Positions 18,942 to 28,419 of a DNA stretch of 64,000 nucleotides are shown piece after piece (positions within the stretch are counted from its first letter, which is position 1; every line of letters starts with the position of its first letter). The translations under genes were made by a program, and so were the position numbers. The notes under the pieces were generated by a model. It saw only the letters and a program-made list of their open reading frames with translations. It ran no database searches and had not been told where the DNA came from. The stretch comes from Aureimonas ureilytica (GTDB taxonomy: Bacteria; Pseudomonadota; Alphaproteobacteria; Rhizobiales; Rhizobiaceae): positions 1 through 64,000 of the forward strand of contig NZ_LDQA01000011.1 in the NCBI RefSeq assembly GCF_001475935.1, read 5' to 3'.

Positions 18942-19288
18942 CAAGCCGGTCGACCTCATCCATCTCGCGGGCGGCTCTCGACAGATTGCACGCGAGGGGC
19001 GAAACATGATCTCAGACGAATGGTCGGGGCCCCCTGCGAGCGGAGAATGGTCGAGAGATTTTCGTTCGACGACAGGAAGCGAAGCGCCGTCGGTGCGAGG
19101 GCGCATCGTCGGGCATTCGCGACAGTCCTCGCGGCCGGGCGAGCCGCGAGGATCGCATCGGGCGAGCGAAGAAAATCCGATCGGCCGACCCAGCGAGGAT
19201 TCGCTCCGGCTCTGGAGAGTGCAACAGGCTTGCCCAACGGGTCGGTTCGCCGATCGGGTTGTCGGGCAACGGGTGGGTCAGGCAGAGG
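18942..19288. other. intergenic stretch, nothing recognised
   Basis: About 350 bases between the small hypothetical gene and the AraC regulator. No convincing frame or repeat seen; presumed to contain the AraC gene promoter. Confidence 0.5.
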
Positions 19289-20377
19289 ATGTCGGAGAAC
19301 AAGACCGCTCTGGCAATGAACCACGCTTTGCCGGCGCTTCGCATCAGCAGCCGGGGGCTCCCCGCGCAGGAGGCGTTGCGTTTGTGGAGCGGGGCCATCG
19401 CGCAATTGCGAGCCGAACTGACCGTCGACGCGTGCGATGACATCTTTGTCGACGTCTCCGCCTGGCTGATCGGTTCGTCCATTCTTTGCACGAACCATGT
19501 CTCGCCCGCCTGCCTGTCGCGGGCCGCAGAGCAGTTGATCCCTGGTCCTCAAGGCCATGTCAGCCTGTTCCATATCGTGAGCGGCGAATGGGAGGGCGAG
19601 ATCGGCGGCCAGCCCGTCTCGCTCGGTGCGGGCGATTTGTTTTGCCTCGAATCGTCACAAGGCTTTCGCCTGTCCCATTCGTGGAGCCGGTTTGTCGTCC
19701 TCGTGGTCCCGCGCGAAGCGCTGTCGAGCCTCATGAGCCGGATCCCGCCGCTGCATGGAGAGCGATTGACCTCCCCGAGCGCGTATGTTCTGGCGGCGCA
19801 TCTGAGCGCCCTATCTCGCCACGCGCCTTCGCTCGGGCAGGACGAAGCGACGAGCATGGGGCGCGGCACGCTCGCCCTCGTGTCCGCCGCCCTGCGCGAG
19901 ATCGAGGACCGGCACCTGCCGGAGCGTGAGCGCGAGCCCATGACCCCGACGCTGCGCATCCGCGTGGAGCGGCATATCGAGCAGAACCTGTCCTCGAACG
20001 CGCTGACGCCGGAGGCGATCGCGCGCGATCTGCAAATCCCCCGCTCCTCGCTGTATCGCGCCTTCGCGCCGCTCGGCGGCATTTCCAGCTATATCCAGAC
20101 GCGCCGGCTGGACACGGCCTGCGCACTCCTGCGCCATCCGGAAGAACACCGCAGCATGGGGGAACTGGCCGAAGCGCTCGGCTTCGACAGCACGGCCTCC
20201 TTCAGCAAGGCGTTCCGGCGCCGCTTCGGCTGCTCCCCGCGCGAGGCCCGCAGCAAGGGCCTGCCGACGCTGGGCAACACGCGCACGATGTTCGAAGCCT
20301 GGCTTCAGCTTCAGCCCGCCATCCTGCCGCCGCCGCGCGATGGCGCGTCGAGCGCCCTTCCGCCAGCCGAGGGCTGA
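19289..20377 (+). CDS. AraC-family regulator with AraC-binding-like (AraC_binding_2) N-terminus
   Basis: 362 residues. The N-terminal cupin-like sensing region (about 60-180, with HVSLFHIVSGEWEGEI and GDLFCLESSQGFRL) is followed by a double helix-turn-helix at the C-terminus (about 240-345), with the conserved second helix GFDSTASFSKAFRRRFGCSPREAR. This N-terminal type (AraC_binding_2/FeaR-like) responds to small aromatic or amine-type ligands in characterised members; the ligand here is unknown. The ATG at 19289 is preferred to an ATG at 19259. It is upstream of, but not closely linked to, the polysaccharide locus. Confidence 0.85.
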   Translation: MSENKTALAMNHALPALRISSRGLPAQEALRLWSGAIAQLRAELTVDACDDIFVDVSAWLIGSSILCTNHVSPACLSRAAEQLIPGPQGHVSLFHIVSGEWEGEIGGQPVSLGAGDLFCLESSQGFRLSHSWSRFVVLVVPREALSSLMSRIPPLHGERLTSPSAYVLAAHLSALSRHAPSLGQDEATSMGRGTLALVSAALREIEDRHLPEREREPMTPTLRIRVERHIEQNLSSNALTPEAIARDLQIPRSSLYRAFAPLGGISSYIQTRRLDTACALLRHPEEHRSMGELAEALGFDSTASFSKAFRRRFGCSPREARSKGLPTLGNTRTMFEAWLQLQPAILPPPRDGASSALPPAEG

Positions 20378-20793
20378 GGCGGACGGCGCGTCGGGCATCA
20401 TGCGCCCGACACACCCGCGCGGCCTGGCCAACCTTGCCGCTGCGTTGTTGCAGGCGCGCTGGAGCTGATATCATCCCCAGAAAAAGCTCGCCCTCATGCA
20501 CCACCGTGAAACCCCAGGATACGGGGCAACAGGTGCCTTGCGGCTTTGCCTGGCGATCGAGCCGGCCGCACAAGGGCGTTCGCGCCCCACTTCCCAAGAA
20601 TTCCCTGTTTTATATAGTATAGAGGACTCAATTCCGTGCGTACTATTTTGCATAGAATCGAAATATTGTCTTCACCCATCTCTGCATGACACCCTATCCA
20701 AGATCATCATAAGACAATCCATTGTGCTCCCGTATTTTAATAGTCTCTTAACGAAGTGCGGATTGCCGGCTTCGTGGACGATGCGGGGGAAGC
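20378..20793. promoter_or_regulatory. promoter region of the polysaccharide operon
   Basis: About 415 bases with no gene. The last ~200 bases (20590-20770) are markedly AT-rich against the GC-rich background and end with the GGGGGAA ribosome site of the first polysaccharide gene. A 24-base stretch at 20613-20636 recurs, slightly changed, at 45261-45286. Confidence 0.55.
20613..20636 (+). promoter_or_regulatory. shared motif, copy 1 (upstream of polysaccharide operon)
   Basis: Starts TATAGTATAGAGGA and ends AATTCCG. The other copy at 45261-45286 starts TATAGTATAGATGGA and also ends AATTCCG, with the middle differing by small insertions. The two flank the polysaccharide locus and point in the same direction. 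Could be a promoter or binding site for a common regulator. Confidence 0.4.
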
Positions 20794-22221
20794 ATGTCGA
20801 CGGATCAATGGGTCGGAAACGATGTGTCGCAAGGGCACGCCCGTCTGGAGGGGATTCTCCGTTTCGAGCGGTTGAGCCACGGCTTCGCCCTTTGCGAAAC
20901 GCTGGCGGTCTCGCTGGTCGCGGTGGCGACGGCCGATCTCTACTGGTCCTACGCGCTAGAATGGCACCCGGACCGCTCCGTGACCATGGCGGTCGGCGCG
21001 GCGCTGGGGCTCGGCGTCGCCGGACTGTCGCTGCTGCGCGGCAGCTACGAGCGCGCGATCGAACCGGGGCCGGGCTTTCTCTGGTCCGGGCTGGTGACGA
21101 CGCTGCGGATCTTCACCGCGCTTCTGGCCGTCCTCTTCGTCACGCGGTTCGACGAGGGCTATTCGCGAGGAACCTTCTTCTCGCAATTCGTCACGAGCGG
21201 GCTCGTGGTTCTCACCCTGCGCAGCGTCTTCCAGCGCCTTCTGCGCGAGCGCCTCGCCAAGGGGCGGGTCGAGCGCCAGCGCCTGATGATCGTGGGCGAC
21301 GCCCAGCTCGATCCCCAGCTTCAGGCGCGCCTGTCGGCGCGGGGCTGCCATGTCGTGGCCCGCCTGTCGCTGGCGGACACGGCGCGCGCCGACGAGGCCG
21401 AAACGCTGCGCGCCATCGTGAACACCTGCCGCGAGAGCGGCGTCGAGCGTGTTCTCGTCCACACCTCGGCCGAATTGGGCGATCTCGTGGACCGGCTCCT
21501 GCACGATCTCAGCGAGACGCCGGTGACGGTGGAAGTTCTGCCGCACCGCAACAGCCCGCTCTGGAGGGCCAAGGGCGACGGGCTGGCCGGCTTGCCGGCG
21601 GCCGTCGTGCGCAACCGCCCCCTGTCGCGGCTGCAACTGCTGCTCAAGCGCGTGTTCGACTTCGCGGTTGCGCTGGGCGCGCTGATCTTCCTCGCCCCGC
21701 TTCTTCTGGCCATTGCGGCGGCGATCCGCCTGGACTCCAAGGGTCCCGTCTTCTTCCGCCAGACGCGGCATGGCTACGGCAACCAGCCGATCCGCGTCTT
21801 CAAGTTCCGCTCCATGCGCGTGATGGAGGACGGCGCGGCCTTCCGTCAGGCGACCCGCAACGACCCGCGCATCACCCGCGTCGGGGCGGTTTTGCGACGC
21901 ACCAATCTGGACGAGTTGCCTCAGATCCTGAACGTTCTCTTCGGCGAAATGTCGATCGTCGGCCCGCGCCCGCATCCGATCGCCCTCAACGAGACCTTCG
22001 CCAAGGAAATCAAGCTCTTCCATCGCCGCCACAACATTCGGCCTGGGATCACCGGCTGGGCGCAGATCAACGGGCACCGGGGCGAAACCGATACGCTGAA
22101 GAAGATGGCGGACCGGATCGAGCACGATCTCTGGTATGTCGATCACTGGTCCTTCCTGCTCGATCTCAAGATCATCCTGATGACCGCCTTCTCGCGGGCG
22201 GCCTATCGGAACGCGGGCTGA
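20794..22221 (+). CDS. undecaprenyl-phosphate sugar phosphotransferase (initiating transferase)
   Basis: Starts repeat-unit assembly by moving a sugar-1-phosphate from a UDP-sugar to undecaprenyl phosphate at the inner membrane. The 475-residue product has N-terminal membrane segments, a CoA-binding-like middle (QRLMIVGDAQ), and the C-terminal bacterial sugar transferase domain: KRVFDFAVALGAL, PVFFRQTRHGYGNQPIRVFKFRSM, LRRTNLDELPQILNVL, MSIVGPRPHP and RPGITGWAQINGHRGET. The full-length WbaP/GumD type fits better than short ExoY. First gene of a plus-strand run of five. Confidence 0.93.
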   Translation: MSTDQWVGNDVSQGHARLEGILRFERLSHGFALCETLAVSLVAVATADLYWSYALEWHPDRSVTMAVGAALGLGVAGLSLLRGSYERAIEPGPGFLWSGLVTTLRIFTALLAVLFVTRFDEGYSRGTFFSQFVTSGLVVLTLRSVFQRLLRERLAKGRVERQRLMIVGDAQLDPQLQARLSARGCHVVARLSLADTARADEAETLRAIVNTCRESGVERVLVHTSAELGDLVDRLLHDLSETPVTVEVLPHRNSPLWRAKGDGLAGLPAAVVRNRPLSRLQLLLKRVFDFAVALGALIFLAPLLLAIAAAIRLDSKGPVFFRQTRHGYGNQPIRVFKFRSMRVMEDGAAFRQATRNDPRITRVGAVLRRTNLDELPQILNVLFGEMSIVGPRPHPIALNETFAKEIKLFHRRHNIRPGITGWAQINGHRGETDTLKKMADRIEHDLWYVDHWSFLLDLKIILMTAFSRAAYRNAG

Positions 22222-22227
22222 GCCTCG

Positions 22228-23022
22228 GTGCTGGACGCGACCTCTCCGACCTTTCCGCGCGAGATCGTGGAACTGGGCCTGCGCTTCCACCCGCTCACCA
22301 AGGCCGAGCTGCTGGACGAGATTTTCCGGCCGCGTCCGCCGGGCACGCGGATCGTGCTCGGCGGCGCCAATCTGCACGGGCTCTACGTCACCCATGTCGA
22401 TCCTGCCTATGATCGGCTCTTGGCGCGGCCCGACACGCTGGTGATCCTCGACGGGATGCCTCTCGTCTGGATGCTGCGGGCGCGCGGGCACAAGGTGGAG
22501 CGGGCGCATCGCACGACCTGGGTGGACTGGCTGACGGACAGTTTCGAGCGCGCCGCGCGGGAGGGCAAAGGCGTTTTCGTGCTCGGCCACACGCCGGAGG
22601 TTCTGGAAACCGGCCTCGCGCTCGCGCGGGCTCGCTGGCCGAGTCTTCGGATCGACGGGCATCACGGCTTCTTCGACATGACGGGAGGGTCCGCCGAACT
22701 GGAGGCGGTTCTGGCCAGGATCGCGGCAGCCGAGCCGCACTTCCTCGTGGTCGGCATGGGAATGCCGCGTCAGGAGCGCTTCGTGGACGCCTATCGCGAG
22801 CGCCTCGCGGTTCCCGTCGTCGGGCTGGGCGGGGCGGCCTTTGCCTATTTCGCCGGCTTCGAGCCGACGCCGCCGCGCTGGATGGGGCGCTGGGGGCTGG
22901 AATGGCTGCATCGCCTGGCTGCCGATCCGCGCCGAATGGCGCACCGCTATCTTCTGGAACCGCCTCTTCTGGCCGGCCATCTGGCGCGCCGCGCCTGGAC
23001 GCAGCGCCCGCAAAGCCCCTGA
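22228..23022 (+). CDS. WecG/TagA/CpsF-family glycosyltransferase
   Basis: 264 residues, GT26 family, adding a sugar to the lipid-linked intermediate made by the preceding enzyme. Family marks are LDGMPLVWMLRARGHKVERAHRTTW, a FVLGHTPEVLETGLA segment, and FLVVGMGMPRQERFVDAYRERL followed by VGLGGAAFAYFAG. GTG start, seven bases after the previous stop. The C-terminal basic amphipathic end is typical of membrane association in this family. Confidence 0.92.
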   Translation: MLDATSPTFPREIVELGLRFHPLTKAELLDEIFRPRPPGTRIVLGGANLHGLYVTHVDPAYDRLLARPDTLVILDGMPLVWMLRARGHKVERAHRTTWVDWLTDSFERAAREGKGVFVLGHTPEVLETGLALARARWPSLRIDGHHGFFDMTGGSAELEAVLARIAAAEPHFLVVGMGMPRQERFVDAYRERLAVPVVGLGGAAFAYFAGFEPTPPRWMGRWGLEWLHRLAADPRRMAHRYLLEPPLLAGHLARRAWTQRPQSP

Positions 23023-23080
23023 TTGCGGCCCGCGACCATACCGCCCGCCCCCGATGTTTCGAACGTGAAGTGTAACCTCC

Positions 23081-23947
23081 ATGGCGTTGCGTAATGCGCT
23101 GCAGACGATGAAGGGCCACGCCTTCACGGCGTCGGACCCGGCGGTCCGCTGGTGGGTCGATACGTGCTGGAGACAACAGAGAGCCCGGTCTTGCGCCCAC
23201 GGCCTCACCCGGCCGCTCGTCGTCTCCCTCACCTCCTACCCGCCGCGCTTTGCCACGCTGGCCTATACACTCAAAAGTCTTCTGGCGCAGAGCGTCAGGG
23301 CCGATGAGACCGTTCTGTGGATCGCGCATCGCGACCATGCCGGCCTGCCGCGAGAGGTTCTGGATCTTCAGGACGATGGCCTTCGGATCGGCCTCTGCGA
23401 AGACGTGCGATCCTACAAGAAATATGCCTGGAGCTTCGCCGAGCACCCGGACGCCTATGTCGTCACCACCGATGACGATGCCTATTATTGGCCAAGCTGG
23501 CTGGCGGACCTGACCTCCGGCCTGACCGTTGCCAACGAGAGGGCTATTCCGTCCTTTCGCGCGCACGAGATCACGCTCGATGCCCATGGGGCGCCCCTGC
23601 TCTATGGCGCGTGGCGGCAGAACACAAGCGAGCGCAGGACGGCCCCGACCCTCTTTCCGACGGGGCTTGGCGGCGTGGTCTATGTGCCCTCGCTCCTGCA
23701 TCCCGATGTGCTCGACCTTGACGCCGCGCGCCGTCTGGCGCCGACCGCCGACGACATGTGGCTTTATGTGATGGCGCGCCGCGCGGGCCTTCAGTTTCGC
23801 AAGGTCGGCCCGAAGGTTCGCTTTCGGAACTGGACCGGCAGCCAGGGCAGCGCGCTTTATATCGAAAACGACGCCAGCGGCTCGGCCAACGACGCGCAGT
23901 TCGCCGCGCTGACCCGAGAATTCGGCCGCGTCTGGGAAACGGCATGA
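23081..23947 (+). CDS. putative glycosyltransferase (GT2-like fold)
   Basis: 288 residues. After an N-terminal leader comes VVSLTSYPPRFATLAYTLKSLLAQ, the usual start of a nucleotide-sugar-binding fold, and TTDDDAYYWPSWLADL, a DxD-like metal motif. GLGGVVYVPSLLHPDVL and TADDMWLYVMARRAG resemble the acceptor region and catalytic ED/DD of small capsular transferases. The sugar donor is unknown. It overlaps the next gene by ATGA. Confidence 0.8.
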   Translation: MALRNALQTMKGHAFTASDPAVRWWVDTCWRQQRARSCAHGLTRPLVVSLTSYPPRFATLAYTLKSLLAQSVRADETVLWIAHRDHAGLPREVLDLQDDGLRIGLCEDVRSYKKYAWSFAEHPDAYVVTTDDDAYYWPSWLADLTSGLTVANERAIPSFRAHEITLDAHGAPLLYGAWRQNTSERRTAPTLFPTGLGGVVYVPSLLHPDVLDLDAARRLAPTADDMWLYVMARRAGLQFRKVGPKVRFRNWTGSQGSALYIENDASGSANDAQFAALTREFGRVWETA

Positions 23948-24897
23948 CATCAGTCTCTGCGAACGCCCCTCGCGTCTCCGTCGTCATTCCCGTCTTCAAC
24001 GCCCGCGCCTGCCTCGAAACGGGGGTGCGGTCGGTGCTGGCGCAGACGCTTGGCGATCTCGAAATCATCCTCGTGGACGACGCCTCCACCGATGACAGCC
24101 TGTCGATCGCACGGGGGCTGGCCGGTGAGGACCCCCGCCTTCGCGTCATCGCCCTGCCCCGCAATGGCGGACCATCGGTCGCGCGCAATCGCGGCCTGAG
24201 CGAGGCTCGCGGCGAGTGGATCGCGATTCTGGATGCCGACGATCGGTTCGAGCCGACACGTCTGGAAACCCTCACGCGCTTTGCTGCCGAGCAGGGGTGC
24301 GACATGGTGGCGGACGATCTGGCGATCTACGACCGGGGCTGCGATGCCGTCGTGGGAACGGCCTATCCGGAGCTGCGCGAGCCGCTTCTTCTGTCGCTGG
24401 CGGAGCTTCTGCGCCACGATCTCTCGCCCGATCGCACGCCCTATGGCTGGCTCAAGCCCGTGTGGCGCCGCGAGTTCCTGACCCGCCGCCAACTCGCCTA
24501 TGCCGAAGAGCAGCGATATGCCGAGGATTTCGACCTCCTGTTCCGCTGTCTACTGGAAGGCGCGCGCTTCCAGCTCGTGCCGGAGGCGGGCTACGTCTAC
24601 ACGCCCCGTCACGGGCCGGTCTCCCGCAAAGCCTCGGACATGTCGCAGACCCAGCCGGATTTCGGCGCGGCGCTTGGCGCCAATCGCGCGCTTCTGGTAA
24701 CCTATCGCGCGCGGCTCACGCCCGCGGAGGCCGCCCTCCTCGAGCAGCGGATCGCCAGTTTCGAAGGCCGCGCCGCCTATGGCGAATTCCTTCGCCTCCT
24801 GCGCCGCAAGTCCCCCTCGGCGCTGGTTCGGGCCGCGCGCCACCCTTCCGTCCTGCGGCAGGGATTTCGCGCGCTCGCGCGGCGCTGGAAGCGATAG
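23944..24897 (+). CDS. family 2 glycosyltransferase
   Basis: 317 residues. RVSVVIPVFNARACLETGVRSVL, the LVDDASTDDS block, NGGPSVARNRGL and AILDADDRFEP are the classic GT2 GT-A motifs with the DxD-type metal site; the acceptor-side acid is in EEQRYAEDFDLLFR. Start overlaps the previous stop by four bases; a longer in-frame reading starts inside the upstream gene and is not supported. Adds one sugar of the repeat unit; linkage unknown. The ExoO/ExoU-like GT2 group is similar. Confidence 0.9.
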   Translation: MTSVSANAPRVSVVIPVFNARACLETGVRSVLAQTLGDLEIILVDDASTDDSLSIARGLAGEDPRLRVIALPRNGGPSVARNRGLSEARGEWIAILDADDRFEPTRLETLTRFAAEQGCDMVADDLAIYDRGCDAVVGTAYPELREPLLLSLAELLRHDLSPDRTPYGWLKPVWRREFLTRRQLAYAEEQRYAEDFDLLFRCLLEGARFQLVPEAGYVYTPRHGPVSRKASDMSQTQPDFGAALGANRALLVTYRARLTPAEAALLEQRIASFEGRAAYGEFLRLLRRKSPSALVRAARHPSVLRQGFRALARRWKR

Positions 24898-24902
24898 GTC
24901 TC

Positions 24903-26378
24903 ATGCCCAGCCCTGAGCGCAACCTGAAATCCAAGATGATGGCCGGCACGCTGTGGAGCCTCGGCGGCTCGCTCGGCCAGCAGTTGTTCGGCTTCGTCGT
25001 CTTCGCCATCCTCGCCCGCAATCTGAGCCCGGCGGAGTTCGGCACGGTGGCGATCGCCACCATTCTCATCGACTTCCTGAACATTTTCGGCCGCTCCGGG
25101 CTGACCGACGTCCTGATCTACCGCAAGGATCTTACAGCGCTCGAACTCCACACCTCGTTCTGGCTGAGCGTCGCTCTCGGTCTTCTGGCCATGGCGCTCC
25201 TGTATGTCGGGGCGGGCTCGGCCGCCGCGCTCTTCGACACGCCCGAGTTGGAGCCGATCGTCCAAATCCTGGCGCTCTCGACCTTCATCTACGCGATCGG
25301 CGTCAATCCCGAGGCGCTGATGCGCAAGGAGTTCCAGTTCGCCCTTCTGACCAAGCGCACCATGCTGGCGACCGTCTCCTCCGGCCTCGTGGCCGTCGCG
25401 CTCATCGCGTTGGATTTCGGTGTCTACGCGCTGGTCTTCCAGCGGCTGACCTTCTCGATCCTGAACAGCGGCCTTTTGTGGATGTGGAACGGCTATCGCC
25501 CCGCCTTCCAGTTCTCCTTCGCGATCGCGCGCCGCCAGATGGCGGCAGGGGCCTGGCTCGCCGGTTCGTCCTTCGTCAACATGGCGATCCCCAAGACCTT
25601 CGATCTCATTGTCGGCTCGGTTCTGGGCACCGCCGCGCTCGGCCTCTACCGGATCGGCGCGCGCTATCTCGACCTGATCCTCGACGTGACGATCCGCCCG
25701 CTTTCCTCGGTGGCGCTGTCCTCCTTCTCGGCGCTCCAGTCGGATGCTCTGGCGCGCAACCGCGCCTATCTGCGTGTTCTCCAGCTGACCTCTCTCGTCA
25801 TCTATCCCGCCTTCGCGGGTGCGGCGCTGATCGCCCCGGAGGCTCTTCCCGCCCTGTTCGGCCCGCAATGGACCGCCAGCATTCCGATCGCGCAGATCCT
25901 CGCCCTGTCGGCGCTGCCGCTACCCATCACCTTCCACAACCCGACCATCCTGACCGCGCTGGGGCAAGGCCGGAGCATTCTAGCCCTCAGCCTGTTCGAT
26001 CTCTCCTTGAGCCTCGCGGTGGCCTTCTGCGCGGCGGGCTGGGGCGTCGGGGCAGTGGCGATCGGCTATGTCTGCCGCAACATCGCCTCCGTGCCTCTGG
26101 CGCTGCTGCTGCTCCGCCGCTCCACCGGGCTGCGCCCCGGCGAGGTGCTGCGCACGCTGCTTCCCTCGGCCGCGTGCACTCTGATCATGGTCGTGACGCT
26201 GCTGGGTCTGCGTCAGACGGCGCTGGTCGAAAGCTTCCCCGACCCGCTGCGCATCGCGGTGCTGGTCGTCGGGGGCCTGACGGCCTATGCGATCCCGGTT
26301 CTCTTGTGGCCGGGGCTCCTCGCCGATCTCCTGCGCTTCATCAGGCGCCCCGCGAAAGGCGGGGCCAGCGCGCCCTGA
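24903..26378 (+). CDS. polysaccharide flippase (Wzx/PST family)
   Basis: 491 residues with about 12-14 hydrophobic segments. It starts SKMMAGTLWSLGGSLGQQLFGF and contains LARNLSPAEFGTVAIATI and LDFGVYALVFQRLTFSIL, typical of the MVF/PST exporters that flip undecaprenyl-linked repeat units (Wzx, WzxC, ExoT-like). Last gene of the plus-strand run, five bases after the GT2. A second flippase-like gene lies at 31798-33240. Confidence 0.88.
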   Translation: MPSPERNLKSKMMAGTLWSLGGSLGQQLFGFVVFAILARNLSPAEFGTVAIATILIDFLNIFGRSGLTDVLIYRKDLTALELHTSFWLSVALGLLAMALLYVGAGSAAALFDTPELEPIVQILALSTFIYAIGVNPEALMRKEFQFALLTKRTMLATVSSGLVAVALIALDFGVYALVFQRLTFSILNSGLLWMWNGYRPAFQFSFAIARRQMAAGAWLAGSSFVNMAIPKTFDLIVGSVLGTAALGLYRIGARYLDLILDVTIRPLSSVALSSFSALQSDALARNRAYLRVLQLTSLVIYPAFAGAALIAPEALPALFGPQWTASIPIAQILALSALPLPITFHNPTILTALGQGRSILALSLFDLSLSLAVAFCAAGWGVGAVAIGYVCRNIASVPLALLLLRRSTGLRPGEVLRTLLPSAACTLIMVVTLLGLRQTALVESFPDPLRIAVLVVGGLTAYAIPVLLWPGLLADLLRFIRRPAKGGASAP

Positions 26379-26394
26379 CAGGCGCGGAGCGGCG

Positions 26395-27339
26395 TCAGAG
26401 CCCGGCCATCGCCCCGCCGAAGCGCGCCGCCACATAGGGCGCGCGGCGCGGGTGATGCTTGAGCGCGCCCAGCGCAAGACGAACGCCCGTCCAGCGCCCG
26501 CCATTGCGAAAGGCCTGCGCGGCGCAATAGGTCATCAACGCCACTTCCGCCTCGCGCCTGAGACGCGCCAGCGGCATGTCGCCCGCGCCGGGGCGGGCGG
26601 CGGCGTCCGCATAGATGCGCTCCAGCGCGGGACGAAAATCGGCGAAGCGGCGATGGCCGCCCATCATCACGCTGGCCCCGTGGACGCGGTAGTCCAGAAC
26701 ATGGCGCGGCGTATAGAGAATCGGCCCCAGTGCCGCGAGACGGCACCAGAGATGCCAGTCCTCGCAAAGCGAAAGCGCGGGATCGAAACCGCCGCTGGCC
26801 GCAAACCCTGAACGGGACACGAGCACCACGCCGCCATTGATCAGGAAATTGCCCGACAGCAGCCGTTCGAGGATCAGACCGCTCGGCTTGGCGCGGCGAC
26901 GGCGCAGGAGATGGCGACGGCCGGTGACGCGCCCGTCCGCCGCGATGCGCTCGTAATCGCCATAGACGGCGACAGGCGGCTCACCGCCCTGGACCGCCAG
27001 CCGCAGGAGATGGTCCAGCGCGCCGGGCGCCAGCCGGTCGTCCGCATCCAGAAACAGGAGCCAGCCGGCCTCCGGCACAAGCGCGGCCCCGGCATTGCGC
27101 GCGGACGAGACGCCGTGACCGGGATTCGAGAGAAGCTGGATGCGCGGGTCGCGCATCGCGGCGACGCGCTCGCGTGTATCGTCCGTCGACCCGTCATCGA
27201 CAACGACAACACCGGCCAGACACGCGCCTTGCTTGAGCACGCTCCGCACCGCCTCCTCGATGAACGCCGCGCCATTGCGCACCGCGATCACGACGGCGAC
27301 GAGGGGGGTGGCCGGGGAAGACGAAAGATCAGCCGCCAT
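26395..27339 (-). CDS. family 2 glycosyltransferase
   Basis: 314 residues. PLVAVVIAVRNGAAFIEEAVRSVL, VVDDGSTDDTRERV, NPGHGVSSARNAGAAL and LLFLDADDRLAPGALD give a clear GT2 GT-A domain; the catalytic acid lies in SLCEDWHLWCRLA. It overlaps the upstream minus-strand transferase by 11 bases, so the two form a small operon opposite to the preceding genes. Sugar specificity unknown. Confidence 0.9.
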   Translation of the reverse strand: MAADLSSSPATPLVAVVIAVRNGAAFIEEAVRSVLKQGACLAGVVVVDDGSTDDTRERVAAMRDPRIQLLSNPGHGVSSARNAGAALVPEAGWLLFLDADDRLAPGALDHLLRLAVQGGEPPVAVYGDYERIAADGRVTGRRHLLRRRRAKPSGLILERLLSGNFLINGGVVLVSRSGFAASGGFDPALSLCEDWHLWCRLAALGPILYTPRHVLDYRVHGASVMMGGHRRFADFRPALERIYADAAARPGAGDMPLARLRREAEVALMTYCAAQAFRNGGRWTGVRLALGALKHHPRRAPYVAARFGGAMAGL

Positions 27340-28267
27340 GGATGGTCCGATATTCCTGGTAGCGCAGGCCCATCAGCCCCGCGAGCTTGCCGCCGGCCCG
27401 TGCCAGAAGCAGAAGGCCGGCCACCCGCCGCTGCGGCTTCCAGGCCAGAAGCGTCGCGGACACGAGCCCGACACCCAGCGCGCCGGCGATCTTGGAGGTC
27501 TCGCGCAGCGGCGTGAAACTCGGCGGGCGGTGCTTGAGATTGATGAGAATGTCCGTGTTGCCGCTGCGATAGGCGCGGCGCAGCATCCAGCCGAGCGTGC
27601 AGCGGCTGGCGGGATAATCCTCCCGCACCGCCGCCTCGCGCGACCAGGCAAAGCGCGCGCCGGCCAGTTGCAGCCCGATCAGGAAGTCGCGATCCTCGCC
27701 GCCGAGCAGCGAATAGGCCGGGTCGAACCAGGGCTCGGAGCGCGCGCGAAACAGGGCCGCGTCGAACAGGATGTTGCTGGTCGCATCCACCAGATCGACC
27801 CGCCCCGTGCGCAGCGCGCCATAGGCCCCTTCCGACGCGCGCAGGACATGGGCCGCCGGCGGGCGCTCATAGGAGCGATCCACCGGGCCGCCCACGACAT
27901 CGGCGCCCTCGCGGCGCTGGACGGCGAGAAGCTGCGTCAGCCAATCCGGTTGCGGCCATTCGTCATCGTCGATCATCGCGATGTGCGACACGGCGGGGTC
28001 CTCCAGCGCGGCGCGCACCAGCACGTTGCGCGCCGCCGCCACGCCGCGCTCCTGCGCCGGCACGAGTTGCAGCGGCCAGCGATAGCCCTCGGCGACAAGC
28101 GCCGCGCAGACCGCCTCCCCCTCGCGCCGCTCCATATCGTTTTCCGCCACGATGACGCGCAGCGGCCCCGCGTGGTCGAGCCGCCCCACGGCCTCTAGGC
28201 AGCGCCGCAACGCGCGTGGCCGGCGACAGGTCGGGATCGCGACCACGATATTGTCCTGTCCAGCCAT
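27329..28267 (-). CDS. family 2 glycosyltransferase, ExoM-like
   Basis: 312 residues. NIVVAIPTCRRPRALRRCLEAVGRL, ERGVAAARNVLVRAAL and IAMIDDDEWPQPDWL are GT2 motifs with a DDD metal site, and GGEDRDFLIGLQLAG holds the catalytic acid. The TCRRPRALRRCL opening and IDDDEWP pattern resemble rhizobial ExoM-type transferases. The start at ATG 28267 (AGQDN) is preferred to an upstream in-frame ATG at 28288. C-terminal hydrophobic helices suggest membrane attachment. Confidence 0.87.
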   Translation of the reverse strand: MAGQDNIVVAIPTCRRPRALRRCLEAVGRLDHAGPLRVIVAENDMERREGEAVCAALVAEGYRWPLQLVPAQERGVAAARNVLVRAALEDPAVSHIAMIDDDEWPQPDWLTQLLAVQRREGADVVGGPVDRSYERPPAAHVLRASEGAYGALRTGRVDLVDATSNILFDAALFRARSEPWFDPAYSLLGGEDRDFLIGLQLAGARFAWSREAAVREDYPASRCTLGWMLRRAYRSGNTDILINLKHRPPSFTPLRETSKIAGALGVGLVSATLLAWKPQRRVAGLLLLARAGGKLAGLMGLRYQEYRTIHGG

Positions 28268-28419
28268 ATTCGCCTGTACGCTCCGCACCTGTTTGCCCGA
28301 CCCAACGCCCTTGGGTGATGCAACCTGATGTAAATTATGCTTCCGCTAAACTCTACCTATAAGGGCATTTCCGTCCGCACGGGATTGGAAGGTCGGGACC
28401 GCTGTCGAAAGAAAACCGC

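Noticed and set aside
20956-23232. A 758-residue minus-strand frame across the first polysaccharide genes
   Set aside because: Overlaps three well-supported plus-strand genes and has no domain.
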